A stretch of DNA of 8,253 nucleotides. Source: an uncultured Clostridia bacterium. GTDB taxonomy: Bacteria; Bacillota; Clostridia; TANB77; CAG-508. Positions 1 through 7,444 of the stretch are shown here, piece after piece (position 1 is the first letter of the stretch; the number at the start of each line of letters is the position of its first letter). The DNA lies in assembly GCA_947629965.1 (NCBI GenBank), contig CANRFS010000058.1, forward strand, positions 1-8,253, written 5' to 3'. The notes beneath the pieces were generated by a model that had not been told where the DNA came from, ran no database searches, and was given only the letters and a program-made list of their open reading frames with translations. The position numbers were made by a program, and so were the translations under genes.

Positions 1-2277
1 CAATTATCACAATTTATGGACCAAACAAACCCATTATCAGAATTAACACATAAAAGAAGAATTTCAGCATTAGGGCCTGGAGGACTTTCAAGAGAAAGAG
101 CAGGATTTGAGGTTCGTGACGTTCACTATACACACTATGGAAGACTTTGCCCAATAGAGTCTCCAGAAGGACCAAACATAGGACTTATATCTGCACTTTC
201 AACATTTGCAGTAATCAATGAATATGGATTTGTAGAAACACCATATAGAAAAATAGATCCAAAAACACATAAAGTAACAGATGAAGTTACATATATGACA
301 GCTGATGAAGAAGACGACTACATTATTGCACAAGCAACAGAGCCTATGACAAAAGAAGGAAAATTCAAAAACAAAATGATAAGAGTAAGATACTTAGACG
401 AAGTTACAGAAGTTGAAGCAGATAAAGTAGATTATATTGATGTATCACCAAAACAATTAGTATCTGTAGGTGCTGCAATGATACCATTCTTAGAGCATGA
501 TGATGCAAACCGTGCATTAATGGGTGCAAACATGCAACGTCAAGCAGTTCCTCTAATGATTACAGATTCTCCAATAGTTGGAACAGGTATAGAATACAGA
601 GCAGCAAAAGATTCTGGAATTATGGTACTTGCAAAAAATGATGGTGTGGTTGAAAGAGTTACTGGTGACGAAATTATAATAAAAACCAAATCAGGTGAAA
701 AAGATACATATAGATTACGTAAGTTCAAAAGAACAAATGGTGGTACATGTATAAATCAACACCCAATAGTTGTAAAAGGAGAAAAAGTAAAAGCAAATGA
801 TGTTATAGCTGATGGACCATCTACACAAAATGGAGAAATGGCACTTGGTAAAAACGTACTTATAGCATTTACAACATGGGAAGGATATAACTACGAGGAT
901 GCTATATTGCTTAGTGAAAGATTAGTTAAAGAAGATGTTTACACATCTATACATATAGAAGAATATGACTGCGAATGTAGAGACACAAAACTTGGAGCAG
1001 AAGAAATTACAAGAGACATTCCAAATGTAGGTGAAGAAAGCTTAAAAGACTTAAATGAAAATGGAATTATAAGAATAGGTGCAGAAGTAAGACCAGGAGA
1101 CATCTTAGTAGGAAAAGTTACTCCAAAAGGAGAAACAGAACTATCAGCAGAAGAAAGATTACTTCGTGCAATATTTGGAGAAAAAGCAAGAGAAGTAAGA
1201 GATACATCACTTAGAGTACCACATGGAGAAGCAGGAACAATAGTAGATGTAAAAGTATATAATAGAGATAATTCAGATGAACTTGGACCAGGAGTTAATG
1301 AAGTAATTAGAGTATATATCGCTCAAAAAAGAAAAATATCAGTTGGAGATAAGATGGCTGGACGTCATGGTAACAAAGGTGTTATCTCAAGAATTCTTCC
1401 AGTAGAAGATATGCCATTTATGCCAGACGGAACACCAGTTGATGTTGTTTTAAATCCACTTGGTGTACCTTCTCGTATGAACCTTGGTCAAGTTTTAGAG
1501 GTTCATTTAGGAGCAGCAGCAAGACTATTAGGAATGAAAGTTGCAACCCCTGTATTTGATGGCGCAACAGAAGAAGATATTATTGAATTGTTAAAAGAAG
1601 CAGGATTATCAGAAGATGGTAAAACAATACTATATGATGGTAGAACAGGAGAACCTTTCGATAAACCAATTACAGTTGGTGTAATGTATATGCTTAAACT
1701 TCACCACTTAGTTGATGATAAAATACATGCTCGTTCAACTGGACCATACTCATTAGTAACACAACAACCTTTAGGAGGTAAAGCACAATTTGGTGGACAA
1801 AGGTTTGGAGAAATGGAAGTTTGGGCACTAGAAGCTTATGGTGCAGCATACACACTTCAAGAAATCTTAACAATCAAATCAGACGATGTTGTAGGAAGAG
1901 TAAAAACTTATGAAGCAATTGTTAAAGGCGAAAACGTTCCAGAACCAGGAGTTCCAGAAAGCTTCAAAGTATTAGTAAAAGAATTACAAAGTTTAGGACT
2001 AGATGTACGCTTGTATTCTGAAGATGATGAAGAATTAGAACTAAAAGAGAACATTGATGAAGGAATAGATCTAAATCTAGAAGATTTAAATAAAGTTATG
2101 CCTGATGAAGATGCAGTAGTAGATGACGAAGAAATGAATGGAGACTTTATAGAAGAAGATTTCGATGAAGAAGATTCAATAGAAGATGAAGATATAGCAA
2201 TAGACGATAATGAAATCTTTGACAATGAGCTTGGAACAGATAATATTATGAATGATGAGGATATTATCGACGAATAA
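1..2277 (+). CDS. rpoB: DNA-directed RNA polymerase subunit beta, 5'-truncated by window edge
   Basis: This is the beta subunit of RNA polymerase, which with beta' forms the catalytic cleft. The frame is open from base 1; the ATG at 16 is an internal methionine (E. coli M515), so the gene starts upstream and roughly the first 450-500 residues are missing. The window opens at the equivalent of E. coli Q510, inside the rifampicin cluster. Q513, D516 (19-21), S522, H526 (49-51), R529 and S531 (64-66) are all wild type, which predicts rifampicin sensitivity. Further landmarks are ESPEGPNI (157-180), the YNYEDA motif with the conserved acidic pair (895-900), KMAGRHGNKG (1351-1380), SRMNLGQ (from 1471) and the KAQFGGQRFGEMEVWALEAYGA C-terminal clamp segment. 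The last 75 residues (2050-2274) form a very acidic tail, 35 of 75 being D or E. rpoC follows after 23 bp, so the two genes are surely one operon. Identification is certain. Confidence 0.98.
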   Translation, partial: QLSQFMDQTNPLSELTHKRRISALGPGGLSRERAGFEVRDVHYTHYGRLCPIESPEGPNIGLISALSTFAVINEYGFVETPYRKIDPKTHKVTDEVTYMTADEEDDYIIAQATEPMTKEGKFKNKMIRVRYLDEVTEVEADKVDYIDVSPKQLVSVGAAMIPFLEHDDANRALMGANMQRQAVPLMITDSPIVGTGIEYRAAKDSGIMVLAKNDGVVERVTGDEIIIKTKSGEKDTYRLRKFKRTNGGTCINQHPIVVKGEKVKANDVIADGPSTQNGEMALGKNVLIAFTTWEGYNYEDAILLSERLVKEDVYTSIHIEEYDCECRDTKLGAEEITRDIPNVGEESLKDLNENGIIRIGAEVRPGDILVGKVTPKGETELSAEERLLRAIFGEKAREVRDTSLRVPHGEAGTIVDVKVYNRDNSDELGPGVNEVIRVYIAQKRKISVGDKMAGRHGNKGVISRILPVEDMPFMPDGTPVDVVLNPLGVPSRMNLGQVLEVHLGAAARLLGMKVATPVFDGATEEDIIELLKEAGLSEDGKTILYDGRTGEPFDKPITVGVMYMLKLHHLVDDKIHARSTGPYSLVTQQPLGGKAQFGGQRFGEMEVWALEAYGAAYTLQEILTIKSDDVVGRVKTYEAIVKGENVPEPGVPESFKVLVKELQSLGLDVRLYSEDDEELELKENIDEGIDLNLEDLNKVMPDEDAVVDDEEMNGDFIEEDFDEEDSIEDEDIAIDDNEIFDNELGTDNIMNDEDIIDE

Positions 2278-2300
2278 ATTTTAAAGGGGGAAAAGCCTTA

Positions 2301-2558
2301 ATGGAAAACAAAGAAAAGGATGAATTAGAGATATTCAATAAACTAAAAGTAGGGTTAGCATCTGATGAAAAAATAAGAGAATGGTCAAAAGGTGAAGTAA
2401 AAAAACCAGAAACTATCAATTACAGAACTCTAAAACCAGAGAAAGATGGTTTATTCTGTGAAAAAATATTTGGACCTACAAAAGACTGGGAATGTCATTG
2501 TGGTAAATATAAAAGAGTAAGATATAAAGGAATAATATGCGATAGATGCCGGAGTTGA
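2301..2558 (+). CDS. rpoC: RNA polymerase subunit beta', N-terminal fragment (frameshifted rpoC)
   Basis: This is the first 83 codons of rpoC followed by a premature TGA. The ATG at 2301 is preceded by AAAGGGGG (2283-2290) ten bases upstream, a good ribosome binding site. The product covers the beta' N-terminus with the typical NYRTLKPEKDGLFCEKIFGP segment and the first zinc-binding site: C65, C67, C80 and C83 (CHC and CDRC). As written, residues 84-85 read Arg-Ser and then TGA (2556-2558), whereas homologues continue with Gly-Val-Glu-Val. Removing one base at 2549/2550 restores that sequence and joins this fragment to the reading frame that runs to 5838, giving 1178 residues, normal for Clostridia. 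Since beta' is essential, I infer a sequencing or assembly indel rather than a genuine 85-residue protein. Confidence 0.9.
   Translation: MENKEKDELEIFNKLKVGLASDEKIREWSKGEVKKPETINYRTLKPEKDGLFCEKIFGPTKDWECHCGKYKRVRYKGIICDRCRS
2547..2558 (+). other. Single-base insertion breaking the rpoC frame
   Basis: The sequence reads TGC CGG AGT TGA. The universally conserved text after the fourth zinc-site cysteine is Gly-Val-Glu-Val, which appears intact if the extra C at 2549 or 2550 is dropped (TGC GGA GTT GAA GTA). The in-frame CGG created by the insertion is a codon I noticed nowhere else in these AT-rich genes. Downstream, the corrected frame is open and fully conserved. The corrected gene would span 2301-5838 minus one base. 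A programmed +1 shift at AGT-TGA (as in prfB at its own TGA) would give Arg-Ser in place of Gly-Val at a conserved spot, and there is no well-spaced Shine-Dalgarno-like stimulator, so I consider it much less likely. Confidence 0.85.
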
Positions 2559-5500
2559 AGTAACAAAATCAAAAGTAAGACGTGAAAGAATGGGACACAT
2601 TGAACTTGCTGCACCAGTTGCACATATTTGGTACTTTAAAGGAATACCAAGTAGAGTAGCGCTAATGTTAGATATTTCACCAAGAAGTTTGGAAAAAGTT
2701 ATATACTTTGCAGCATACATAGTACTTGACAAAGGTACAACAGACCTTACAAAGTGCCAAGTATTAACAGAAAAAGAATACAGGGAAGCAGAAGAAAAAT
2801 ATGGAAAAGGATCTTTTGTAGCTAAAATGGGTGCAGAAGCAATAAGAACCTTATTACAAGAAATTGATGTAGACAAATTATCAACTAAACTTAAAAAAGA
2901 ATTAGAAAAAGCAAGCGAGCAAAAGAAAGCAAAACTTATAAAAAGATTAGATACAGTTGAAAGTTTTAGATTATCTGGAAACAAACCAGAATGGATGATA
3001 ATGAGTGTTATTCCAGTAATACCGCCAGAAATAAGACCAATGGTACAATTAGATGGTGGAAGATTTGCAACATCTGATTTAAATGATTTATATAGAAGAG
3101 TTATCAATAGAAATAACAGATTAAAAAGATTATTAGAATTAGGTGCACCAGAAATAATTGTAAGAAACGAAAAAAGAATGCTTCAAGAATCTGTAGATGC
3201 CCTAATAGACAATGGAAGACGTGGAAGACCAGTTACAGGAGCTGGAAATAGACCATTAAAATCATTATCAGATATGCTAAAAGGAAAACAAGGACGTTTC
3301 CGTCAAAACCTACTTGGAAAACGTGTTGACTATTCAGGACGTTCAGTTATAGTAGTTGGACCAGAACTAAAAATTTATCAATGTGGACTTCCAAAAGAAA
3401 TGGCAATAGAATTATTTAAACCATTTGTAATGAAAGAATTAGTTGGAAGAGGCCTTGCACACAATATAAAAAATGCAAAAAGAATGGTAGAAAGATTAAG
3501 ACCAGAAGTATGGGATATATTAGAAGAAGTTATTAAAGATCATCCAGTAATGTTAAACCGTGCTCCAACACTTCACAGATTAGGTATTCAAGCATTTGAG
3601 CCAGTTTTAGTAGAAGGAAGAGCAATAAAACTTCACCCATTAGTATGTACAGCATTCAACGCTGACTTCGATGGAGACCAAATGGCAGTTCACGTTCCAT
3701 TATCACCAGAAGCACAAGCAGAAGCAAGATATTTAATGTTATCTGTAAACAACCTTTTAAAACCACAAGATGGCAAGCCAGTTACAGTACCAACACAAGA
3801 TATGATACTTGGAAGCTACTACTTAACAATGCAAATAGATGGTGAGAAAGGTGAAGGAATGTACTTTAAAGATGTAGACGAAGCATTGCTTGCTTACCAA
3901 AACGGTGATGTTGGTCTTCATGCAAAAGTAAAAGTAAGACTAACAAAAGAAATAAATGGAGAAAAGAAAACAAAAACAATACAAACAACAGTTGGAAGGC
4001 TTATATATAACGAAGAAATTCCACAAGATTTAGGATTTGTAGACAGAAACGATCCTGAAAAGGAATTTGACTTAGAAATAGACTTCCCAGTTATGAAAAA
4101 GAATTTAGGAACAATAATTGCAAAATGTATAGATAAACATGGACTAAACAGATCAGCAGAATTATTAGACTATATTAAAGCCCTAGGATTTAAGTATTCT
4201 ACAAAAGGTGCAATAACAGTGTCTGTTCACGATGTTGCAGTACCAGAAGCTAAAAAGAAAATCTTAGCAGATAGTGAAAAACAAGTAGAAGAAATAGGAA
4301 AACAATATAAAAGAGGTTTAATAACAGAAGATGAAAGATATTCATCAATAATCAAAGTATGGGAAAAAGCAACAAATGACGTTACAGATGCAATGAAAGA
4401 CAATTTTGATGACTTAAACCCAATATACATGATGGCACAGTCTGGAGCAAGAGGTAACATGAACCAATTACGTCAAATTGCTGGTATGCGTGGACTTATG
4501 GCAAATACATCTGGTAAAACAGTAGAAATACCAATTAAATCATGTTTCAGGGAAGGATTAGATGCTCTAGAATATTTCATTTCTTCACACGGTGCAAGAA
4601 AAGGTTTAGCAGATACAGCTTTAAGAACAGCAGACTCTGGATACTTAACAAGAAGATTAGTTGATGTTTCTCAAGACATTATTGTAAGAGAAGAAGACTG
4701 CAAAACAACAGAAGGAATAGAAATAGAAGATATAAAAGATGGAAATCAAATAATTGAAAAATTAGACGAAAGATTAGTAGGTAGATATGTTCTAAACGAT
4801 TTATATGATCCAAAAACTAACGAATTATTAGTAGATACAAATACATTAATTACACCAGACATAGCTGATAAAATAGTAGCAGCAGGAATAAAAAAAGTAG
4901 AAGTGCGTTCAGTATTAGGATGTAAAACAAAACATGGTGTATGTAGCAAATGTTACGGTATGGGTCTTGCAACAAGAAAAGAAGTTAATATTGGAGAAGC
5001 AGTTGGTATAATTGCAGCACAATCAATTGGTGAACCTGGTACACAGCTTACAATGAGAACATTCCATACAGGTGGTGTAGCAGGAGGAGATATCACACAA
5101 GGTTTACCTAGGGTTGAAGAGTTATTTGAAGCAAGAAAACCAAAGGGACTTGCAGTAATATCTGAAATAGATGGAAAAGTTAAAATACAAGAAGTTAAAA
5201 AGAGAAAAGAAGTAACAGTAACTAGCAAAGACAACTCAAAAACTTATGCAATTAGTTTTGGATCAAAACTAAAAGTAAAAGAAGGAGACGAAATAAAAGC
5301 AGGAGATCCAATTACAGAAGGATCAATTAATCCAAACGAAATATTAGCTATAAAAGGACCAGAAGGAGTATATGAATACCTAATAGCAGAAGTACAAAAA
5401 GTATACAGAAATCAAGGTGTTGATATCAATGATAAACATATAGAAGTAATTGGAAGACAAATGCTTAAAAAAGTAAAGATAGAAGACAGCGGAGATACAG

Positions 5501-5838
5501 GAATGTTTACAGGATCATTAGTAGACATTAATGAATTCAACGAAGAAAACGAAAAAATGATAGAAGAAGGAAAGAGACCAGCAAAAGGAAGAAGAGCATT
5601 ATTAGGAATAACAAAAGCATCACTTGCAACAGAAAGCTTCTTATCAGCAGCATCATTCCAAGAAACAACTAGAGTACTTACAGAAGCAGCAATAAAAGGA
5701 AAAGTAGATTCATTAATAGGATTAAAAGAAAACGTTATTATAGGAAAACTAATTCCAGCAGGAACAGGAATGAAAAATTATAGAAACACAAAAATAAACA
5801 CAGAAAAACAAGAAGAACAAACTGGAGAATCTGCATAG
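2551..5838 (+). CDS. rpoC: RNA polymerase subunit beta', main body after the frameshift
   Basis: This frame carries residues 84-1178 of the corrected beta' subunit; the first ATG in it is at 2590, but that is an internal methionine (RRERMGHIELAAPVAHIW) without a good ribosome binding site. Landmarks in order: the lid/rudder/switch region KGKQGRFRQNLLGKRVDYSG (about 3280-3340); the catalytic magnesium motif NADFDGD (3658-3678, Asp 455, 457 and 459 in corrected numbering, close to E. coli 460/462/464); the bridge helix from HGARKG to LVDV (4588-4668); the second zinc site with cysteines at 4699, 4921, 4942 and 4951; and the trigger-loop start MRTFHTGG (5053) running into DITQGLPRVEELFEARKPKG without the large insertion seen in Proteobacteria. 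The C-terminus has the usual GITKASLATESFLSAASFQETTRVL block and ends at TAG 5836-5838. All catalytic elements are present, so apart from the frame break this looks like a functional, purifying-selected gene. It is followed directly by a terminator hairpin. Confidence 0.97.
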   Translation, partial: GVEVTKSKVRRERMGHIELAAPVAHIWYFKGIPSRVALMLDISPRSLEKVIYFAAYIVLDKGTTDLTKCQVLTEKEYREAEEKYGKGSFVAKMGAEAIRTLLQEIDVDKLSTKLKKELEKASEQKKAKLIKRLDTVESFRLSGNKPEWMIMSVIPVIPPEIRPMVQLDGGRFATSDLNDLYRRVINRNNRLKRLLELGAPEIIVRNEKRMLQESVDALIDNGRRGRPVTGAGNRPLKSLSDMLKGKQGRFRQNLLGKRVDYSGRSVIVVGPELKIYQCGLPKEMAIELFKPFVMKELVGRGLAHNIKNAKRMVERLRPEVWDILEEVIKDHPVMLNRAPTLHRLGIQAFEPVLVEGRAIKLHPLVCTAFNADFDGDQMAVHVPLSPEAQAEARYLMLSVNNLLKPQDGKPVTVPTQDMILGSYYLTMQIDGEKGEGMYFKDVDEALLAYQNGDVGLHAKVKVRLTKEINGEKKTKTIQTTVGRLIYNEEIPQDLGFVDRNDPEKEFDLEIDFPVMKKNLGTIIAKCIDKHGLNRSAELLDYIKALGFKYSTKGAITVSVHDVAVPEAKKKILADSEKQVEEIGKQYKRGLITEDERYSSIIKVWEKATNDVTDAMKDNFDDLNPIYMMAQSGARGNMNQLRQIAGMRGLMANTSGKTVEIPIKSCFREGLDALEYFISSHGARKGLADTALRTADSGYLTRRLVDVSQDIIVREEDCKTTEGIEIEDIKDGNQIIEKLDERLVGRYVLNDLYDPKTNELLVDTNTLITPDIADKIVAAGIKKVEVRSVLGCKTKHGVCSKCYGMGLATRKEVNIGEAVGIIAAQSIGEPGTQLTMRTFHTGGVAGGDITQGLPRVEELFEARKPKGLAVISEIDGKVKIQEVKKRKEVTVTSKDNSKTYAISFGSKLKVKEGDEIKAGDPITEGSINPNEILAIKGPEGVYEYLIAEVQKVYRNQGVDINDKHIEVIGRQMLKKVKIEDSGDTGMFTGSLVDINEFNEENEKMIEEGKRPAKGRRALLGITKASLATESFLSAASFQETTRVLTEAAIKGKVDSLIGLKENVIIGKLIPAGTGMKNYRNTKINTEKQEEQTGESA

Positions 5839-5842
5839 AATA

Positions 5843-5876
5843 AATAAATAGAGGAGAAAACTCTCCTCTATTTATT
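5843..5876. terminator. Bidirectional terminator hairpin between rpoC and the convergent membrane-protein gene
   Basis: A perfect 15-bp inverted repeat pairs 5843-5857 with 5862-5876 around a 4-base AAAC loop. The GAGGAG/CTCCTC core is G+C-rich and the outer stem is A/T, so each strand ends in a U-rich arm (CTATTTATTATGTTT on the plus strand). It begins 4 bases after the rpoC stop and lies 14 bases beyond the stop of the minus-strand gene, so it can end transcripts from both sides. Confidence 0.85.
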
Positions 5877-5890
5877 ATGTTTGTCACAAA

Positions 5891-6157
5891 CTAAGAAAGT
5901 GAATTCATCATATTAACTAAATCTAATTCAAAATTTATTAGCGCAAAGCAAGCAAGTAAGAAGAATATTGATGCAATTAGAAGTATTAATGAATGCTCTG
6001 AGCTTTCAGTAACAAACGCGACTAAATCATAACGAAGTGTAATAATAACAATAATAGCATATATGATCCATACTATAGGAACACTTTTTACTATTCCCAA
6101 TATTATTGCCACTAAGCAACAAAAGAGTGCAACCAATGTACAAATAGTCTTAAACAT
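5891..6157 (-). CDS. Unrecognised small membrane protein, 88 residues
   Basis: I do not recognise a family. The protein is very hydrophobic with three likely membrane segments at about residues 5-23, 26-41 and 56-75, joined by a very short turn (KSVP) and a short polar loop (TESSEHS); the C-terminus (FELDLVNMMNSLS) is mildly acidic. There is no obvious catalytic motif; Cys6, Cys13, Cys14 and Cys70 lie in or near membrane segments. The ATG (6155-6157) has a strong AAGGAGA ribosome binding site at 6165-6171 with 7 bases of spacing, and an upstream extended -10 promoter, which together argue for a real gene rather than a chance reading frame. It is convergent to rpoC, sharing its terminator, and divergent from prs. 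This is not where rpsL or an L7Ae-like gene would normally follow rpoC. Function cannot be inferred. Confidence 0.75.
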   Translation of the reverse strand: MFKTICTLVALFCCLVAIILGIVKSVPIVWIIYAIIVIITLRYDLVAFVTESSEHSLILLIASIFFLLACFALINFELDLVNMMNSLS

Positions 6158-6239
6158 AAAAATTTCTCCTTAAAACAATTATTTTACTAAGATGAATATA
6201 TATTAACCTGAAAAACAGGATTAAAAAATTTATATTTAC

Positions 6240-6268
6240 ATAATATCACACAAAATTAAAATAGTCAA
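6240..6268 (-). promoter_or_regulatory. Predicted sigma-A promoter for the small membrane-protein gene
   Basis: Read on the minus strand, TTGACT (6268-6263) and TATTAT (6245-6240) are separated by 17 bp, each matching five of six consensus bases. A TGA directly before the -10 gives an extended -10 (TGn). Transcription would start near 6233, leaving a leader of about 75 bases. The leader contains only a weak 4-bp CCTG/CAGG hairpin. Confidence 0.65.
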
Positions 6269-6294
6269 TATTAAAAAATATTCTTAAAATTGTA

Positions 6295-6323
6295 TTGAAA
6301 TCATAAATAAGTAATGCTAAAAT
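6295..6323 (+). promoter_or_regulatory. Predicted sigma-A promoter for prs
   Basis: TTGAAA (6295-6300), a 17-bp spacer and TAAAAT (6318-6323) form a good sigma-A promoter. TGC just before the -10 supplies an extended -10. The start would be near 6330, giving a leader of about 75 bases. The -35 is 26 bp from the -35 of the opposing promoter; the interval carries AATATT twice (6267-6272 and 6277-6282). Confidence 0.65.
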
Positions 6324-6393
6324 AAATTTGTTAAAATCCGACAAAAAGTGAAGAGCAAAGAGCGAAAAATACAAAAATTTTCAAATTTTGGAT

Positions 6394-6400
6394 AGGGGGA
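6394..6400 (+). promoter_or_regulatory. Ribosome binding site that sets the prs start
   Basis: AGGGGGA lies 5 bases before the ATG at 6406. A TTG at 6388 is in the same frame but would place this site inside the gene and add six residues (MDRGIK) without family support. The ATG gives a 315-residue protein whose key residues line up with E. coli Prs numbering almost exactly. Confidence 0.85.
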
Positions 6401-6405
6401 TAAAA

Positions 6406-7353
6406 ATGAATAGCATTAAAGTATTTGCCTGCAATTCTGCAGAAGAATTTACAAAAGAAATATGTGATAATTTAGGAATACCAGTTGGAAAAAAAGATTC
6501 CTTTAAATTTGCAAATGATAACAATTTCGTACAATTAAAAGAAACTGTTAGAGAATATGATGTGTACATAGTACAAACAACTCAGCCACCAGTAAACGAA
6601 AGGGTTATGGAATTATTAATAACAATAGAAGCTGCCAAAAGAGCCGGTGCAAGAAGAATAACGGCAGTAATTCCATATTTTATGTACTCAAGATCAGATA
6701 AAAAAGATCAGTCAAGAGTTCCAGTAACAGCAAAGTTAATGGCAACATTATTAGAAGCAGCTGGAGTAAATCATGTTTTAACGTGTGATCTTCACAATCC
6801 AGCAATTCAAGCATACTTTAATGTAATATGTGATAGAGTAACTGCAAAACATTTATTAGAAAAATATTTTCAAGCAAAAAAATTAGAAAATATGGTAGTA
6901 GTTGCAACAGATGCAGGAAGCTCAAAAAAAGCATATAAATATTCTAAATTTTTTGAATGTCCACTCGCATTAATAGATAAAAGAAGAGAATCAAACAACG
7001 ATAATGCAGTTGCAACAAATATAATAGGAGATATAAAAGGAAAAACGGCAGTAATATTTGATGATGAAATAAGTACAGCAGGAACATTAGTAGAAGCGGC
7101 AAATATTCTTCAAAAACACGGAGCAAAAGAAATATATGCTGGAGCAACACATGGAGTTTTGGTTGGACCTGCAATTGAAAGAATAGAAAAATCTCCAATA
7201 AAAGAATTAGTAGTAACAAATACAATTCCACTTGAAGAGGAAAAAAGAATAGATAAAATAAAAGTAGTATCAATTGCTCCGTTGTTTGCAGAAGCAATTA
7301 AAAGACTAAACGAAGCAAAACCACTTGGAGACTTATTTGAATATGATAAATAA
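6406..7353 (+). CDS. prs: Ribose-phosphate pyrophosphokinase (PRPP synthetase), variant active-site type
   Basis: This cytosolic enzyme transfers pyrophosphate from ATP to ribose 5-phosphate, making PRPP for purine, pyrimidine, histidine, tryptophan and NAD synthesis. At 315 residues it has normal class I length and two phosphoribosyltransferase-type halves. Visible residues: R96 and D98 in YSRSDKK; H130 in CDLHN; the catalytic-loop start K192-R193-R194 in IDKRR; and the PRPP-loop signature DDEISTAGT (219-227, codons 7060-7086). Departures from classical Prs: FSDGE at 35-39 is FANDN (Asp37 and Glu39 both Asn), Gln97 is Ser, the PDHGG/PDIGG segment reads TDAGSS, and the loop after KRR lacks the usual RPR. 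From memory, a Prs subfamily with ANxN-, SDKKDQ- and DAG-type motifs exists in several phyla, so I read this as that subfamily, not a decayed gene. A classical prs may exist elsewhere in the genome. It has its own promoter; no convincing terminator separates it from rpsU, so readthrough is likely. Confidence 0.93.
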   Translation: MNSIKVFACNSAEEFTKEICDNLGIPVGKKDSFKFANDNNFVQLKETVREYDVYIVQTTQPPVNERVMELLITIEAAKRAGARRITAVIPYFMYSRSDKKDQSRVPVTAKLMATLLEAAGVNHVLTCDLHNPAIQAYFNVICDRVTAKHLLEKYFQAKKLENMVVVATDAGSSKKAYKYSKFFECPLALIDKRRESNNDNAVATNIIGDIKGKTAVIFDDEISTAGTLVEAANILQKHGAKEIYAGATHGVLVGPAIERIEKSPIKELVVTNTIPLEEEKRIDKIKVVSIAPLFAEAIKRLNEAKPLGDLFEYDK

Positions 7354-7355
7354 AG

Positions 7356-7384
7356 TTGACAATTACTAACTTTTGCGATATAAT
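7356..7384 (+). promoter_or_regulatory. Perfect-consensus sigma-A promoter for rpsU-yqeY
   Basis: TTGACA (7356-7361), exactly 17 bp, and TATAAT (7379-7384) match the sigma-A consensus in all twelve positions. The -35 begins two bases after the prs stop codon. Transcription should start near 7391. It predicts strong rpsU transcription independent of prs. A weak 6-bp AAAGTT/AACTTT inverted repeat (7352-7357 with 7368-7373) overlaps the promoter and is not a credible terminator. Confidence 0.9.
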
Positions 7385-7397
7385 ACATAAAGTTAAA

Positions 7398-7435
7398 TCC
7401 CACTAAATGATACAAGTAGCAGTAGTGAGGGGAGG
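7398..7435 (+). promoter_or_regulatory. rpsU leader with possible hairpin abutting the ribosome binding site
   Basis: CACTA (7401-7405) can pair with TAGTG (7423-7427), and CC (7399-7400) with GG (7429-7430) across a bulged A, around a 17-base loop. The right arm runs into a long purine tract whose GGAGG (7431-7435) sits 9 bases before the GTG start. The stem is short, so this is a tentative structure; it could be a translational control element for bS21 or chance. Confidence 0.35.
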
Positions 7436-7444
7436 GAAATAGAA

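Noticed and set aside
1908..2225. Serine-rich 105-codon open frame on the minus strand inside rpoB
   Set aside because: It is the reverse reading of the GAA/GAT-rich acidic-tail codons, which yields TTC/ATC/TCT runs; no ribosome binding site or independent support.
2590..2592. ATG as a genuine separate start for a split beta' body
   Set aside because: No adequately spaced Shine-Dalgarno site precedes it, and the 13 in-frame codons upstream (GVEVTKSKVRRER) are conserved beta' sequence, so the methionine is internal.
2451..3107. 218-codon open frame on the minus strand across the rpoC start region
   Set aside because: It lies opposite strongly conserved beta' sequence and is a shadow of low stop-codon density on the antisense of AT-rich, purine-rich coding DNA.
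6331..6405. Possible riboswitch in the prs leader
   Set aside because: The leader of about 75 bases has only AT-rich partial repeats (AAGAGC/AAGAGC and a weak AAATTTT pairing); I see no known PRPP or purine riboswitch core.
6944..7297. Leucine-rich 117-codon open frame on the minus strand inside prs
   Set aside because: Low-complexity translation of the antisense of AAA/GAA/ATA-rich codons; prs is unambiguous on the plus strand.
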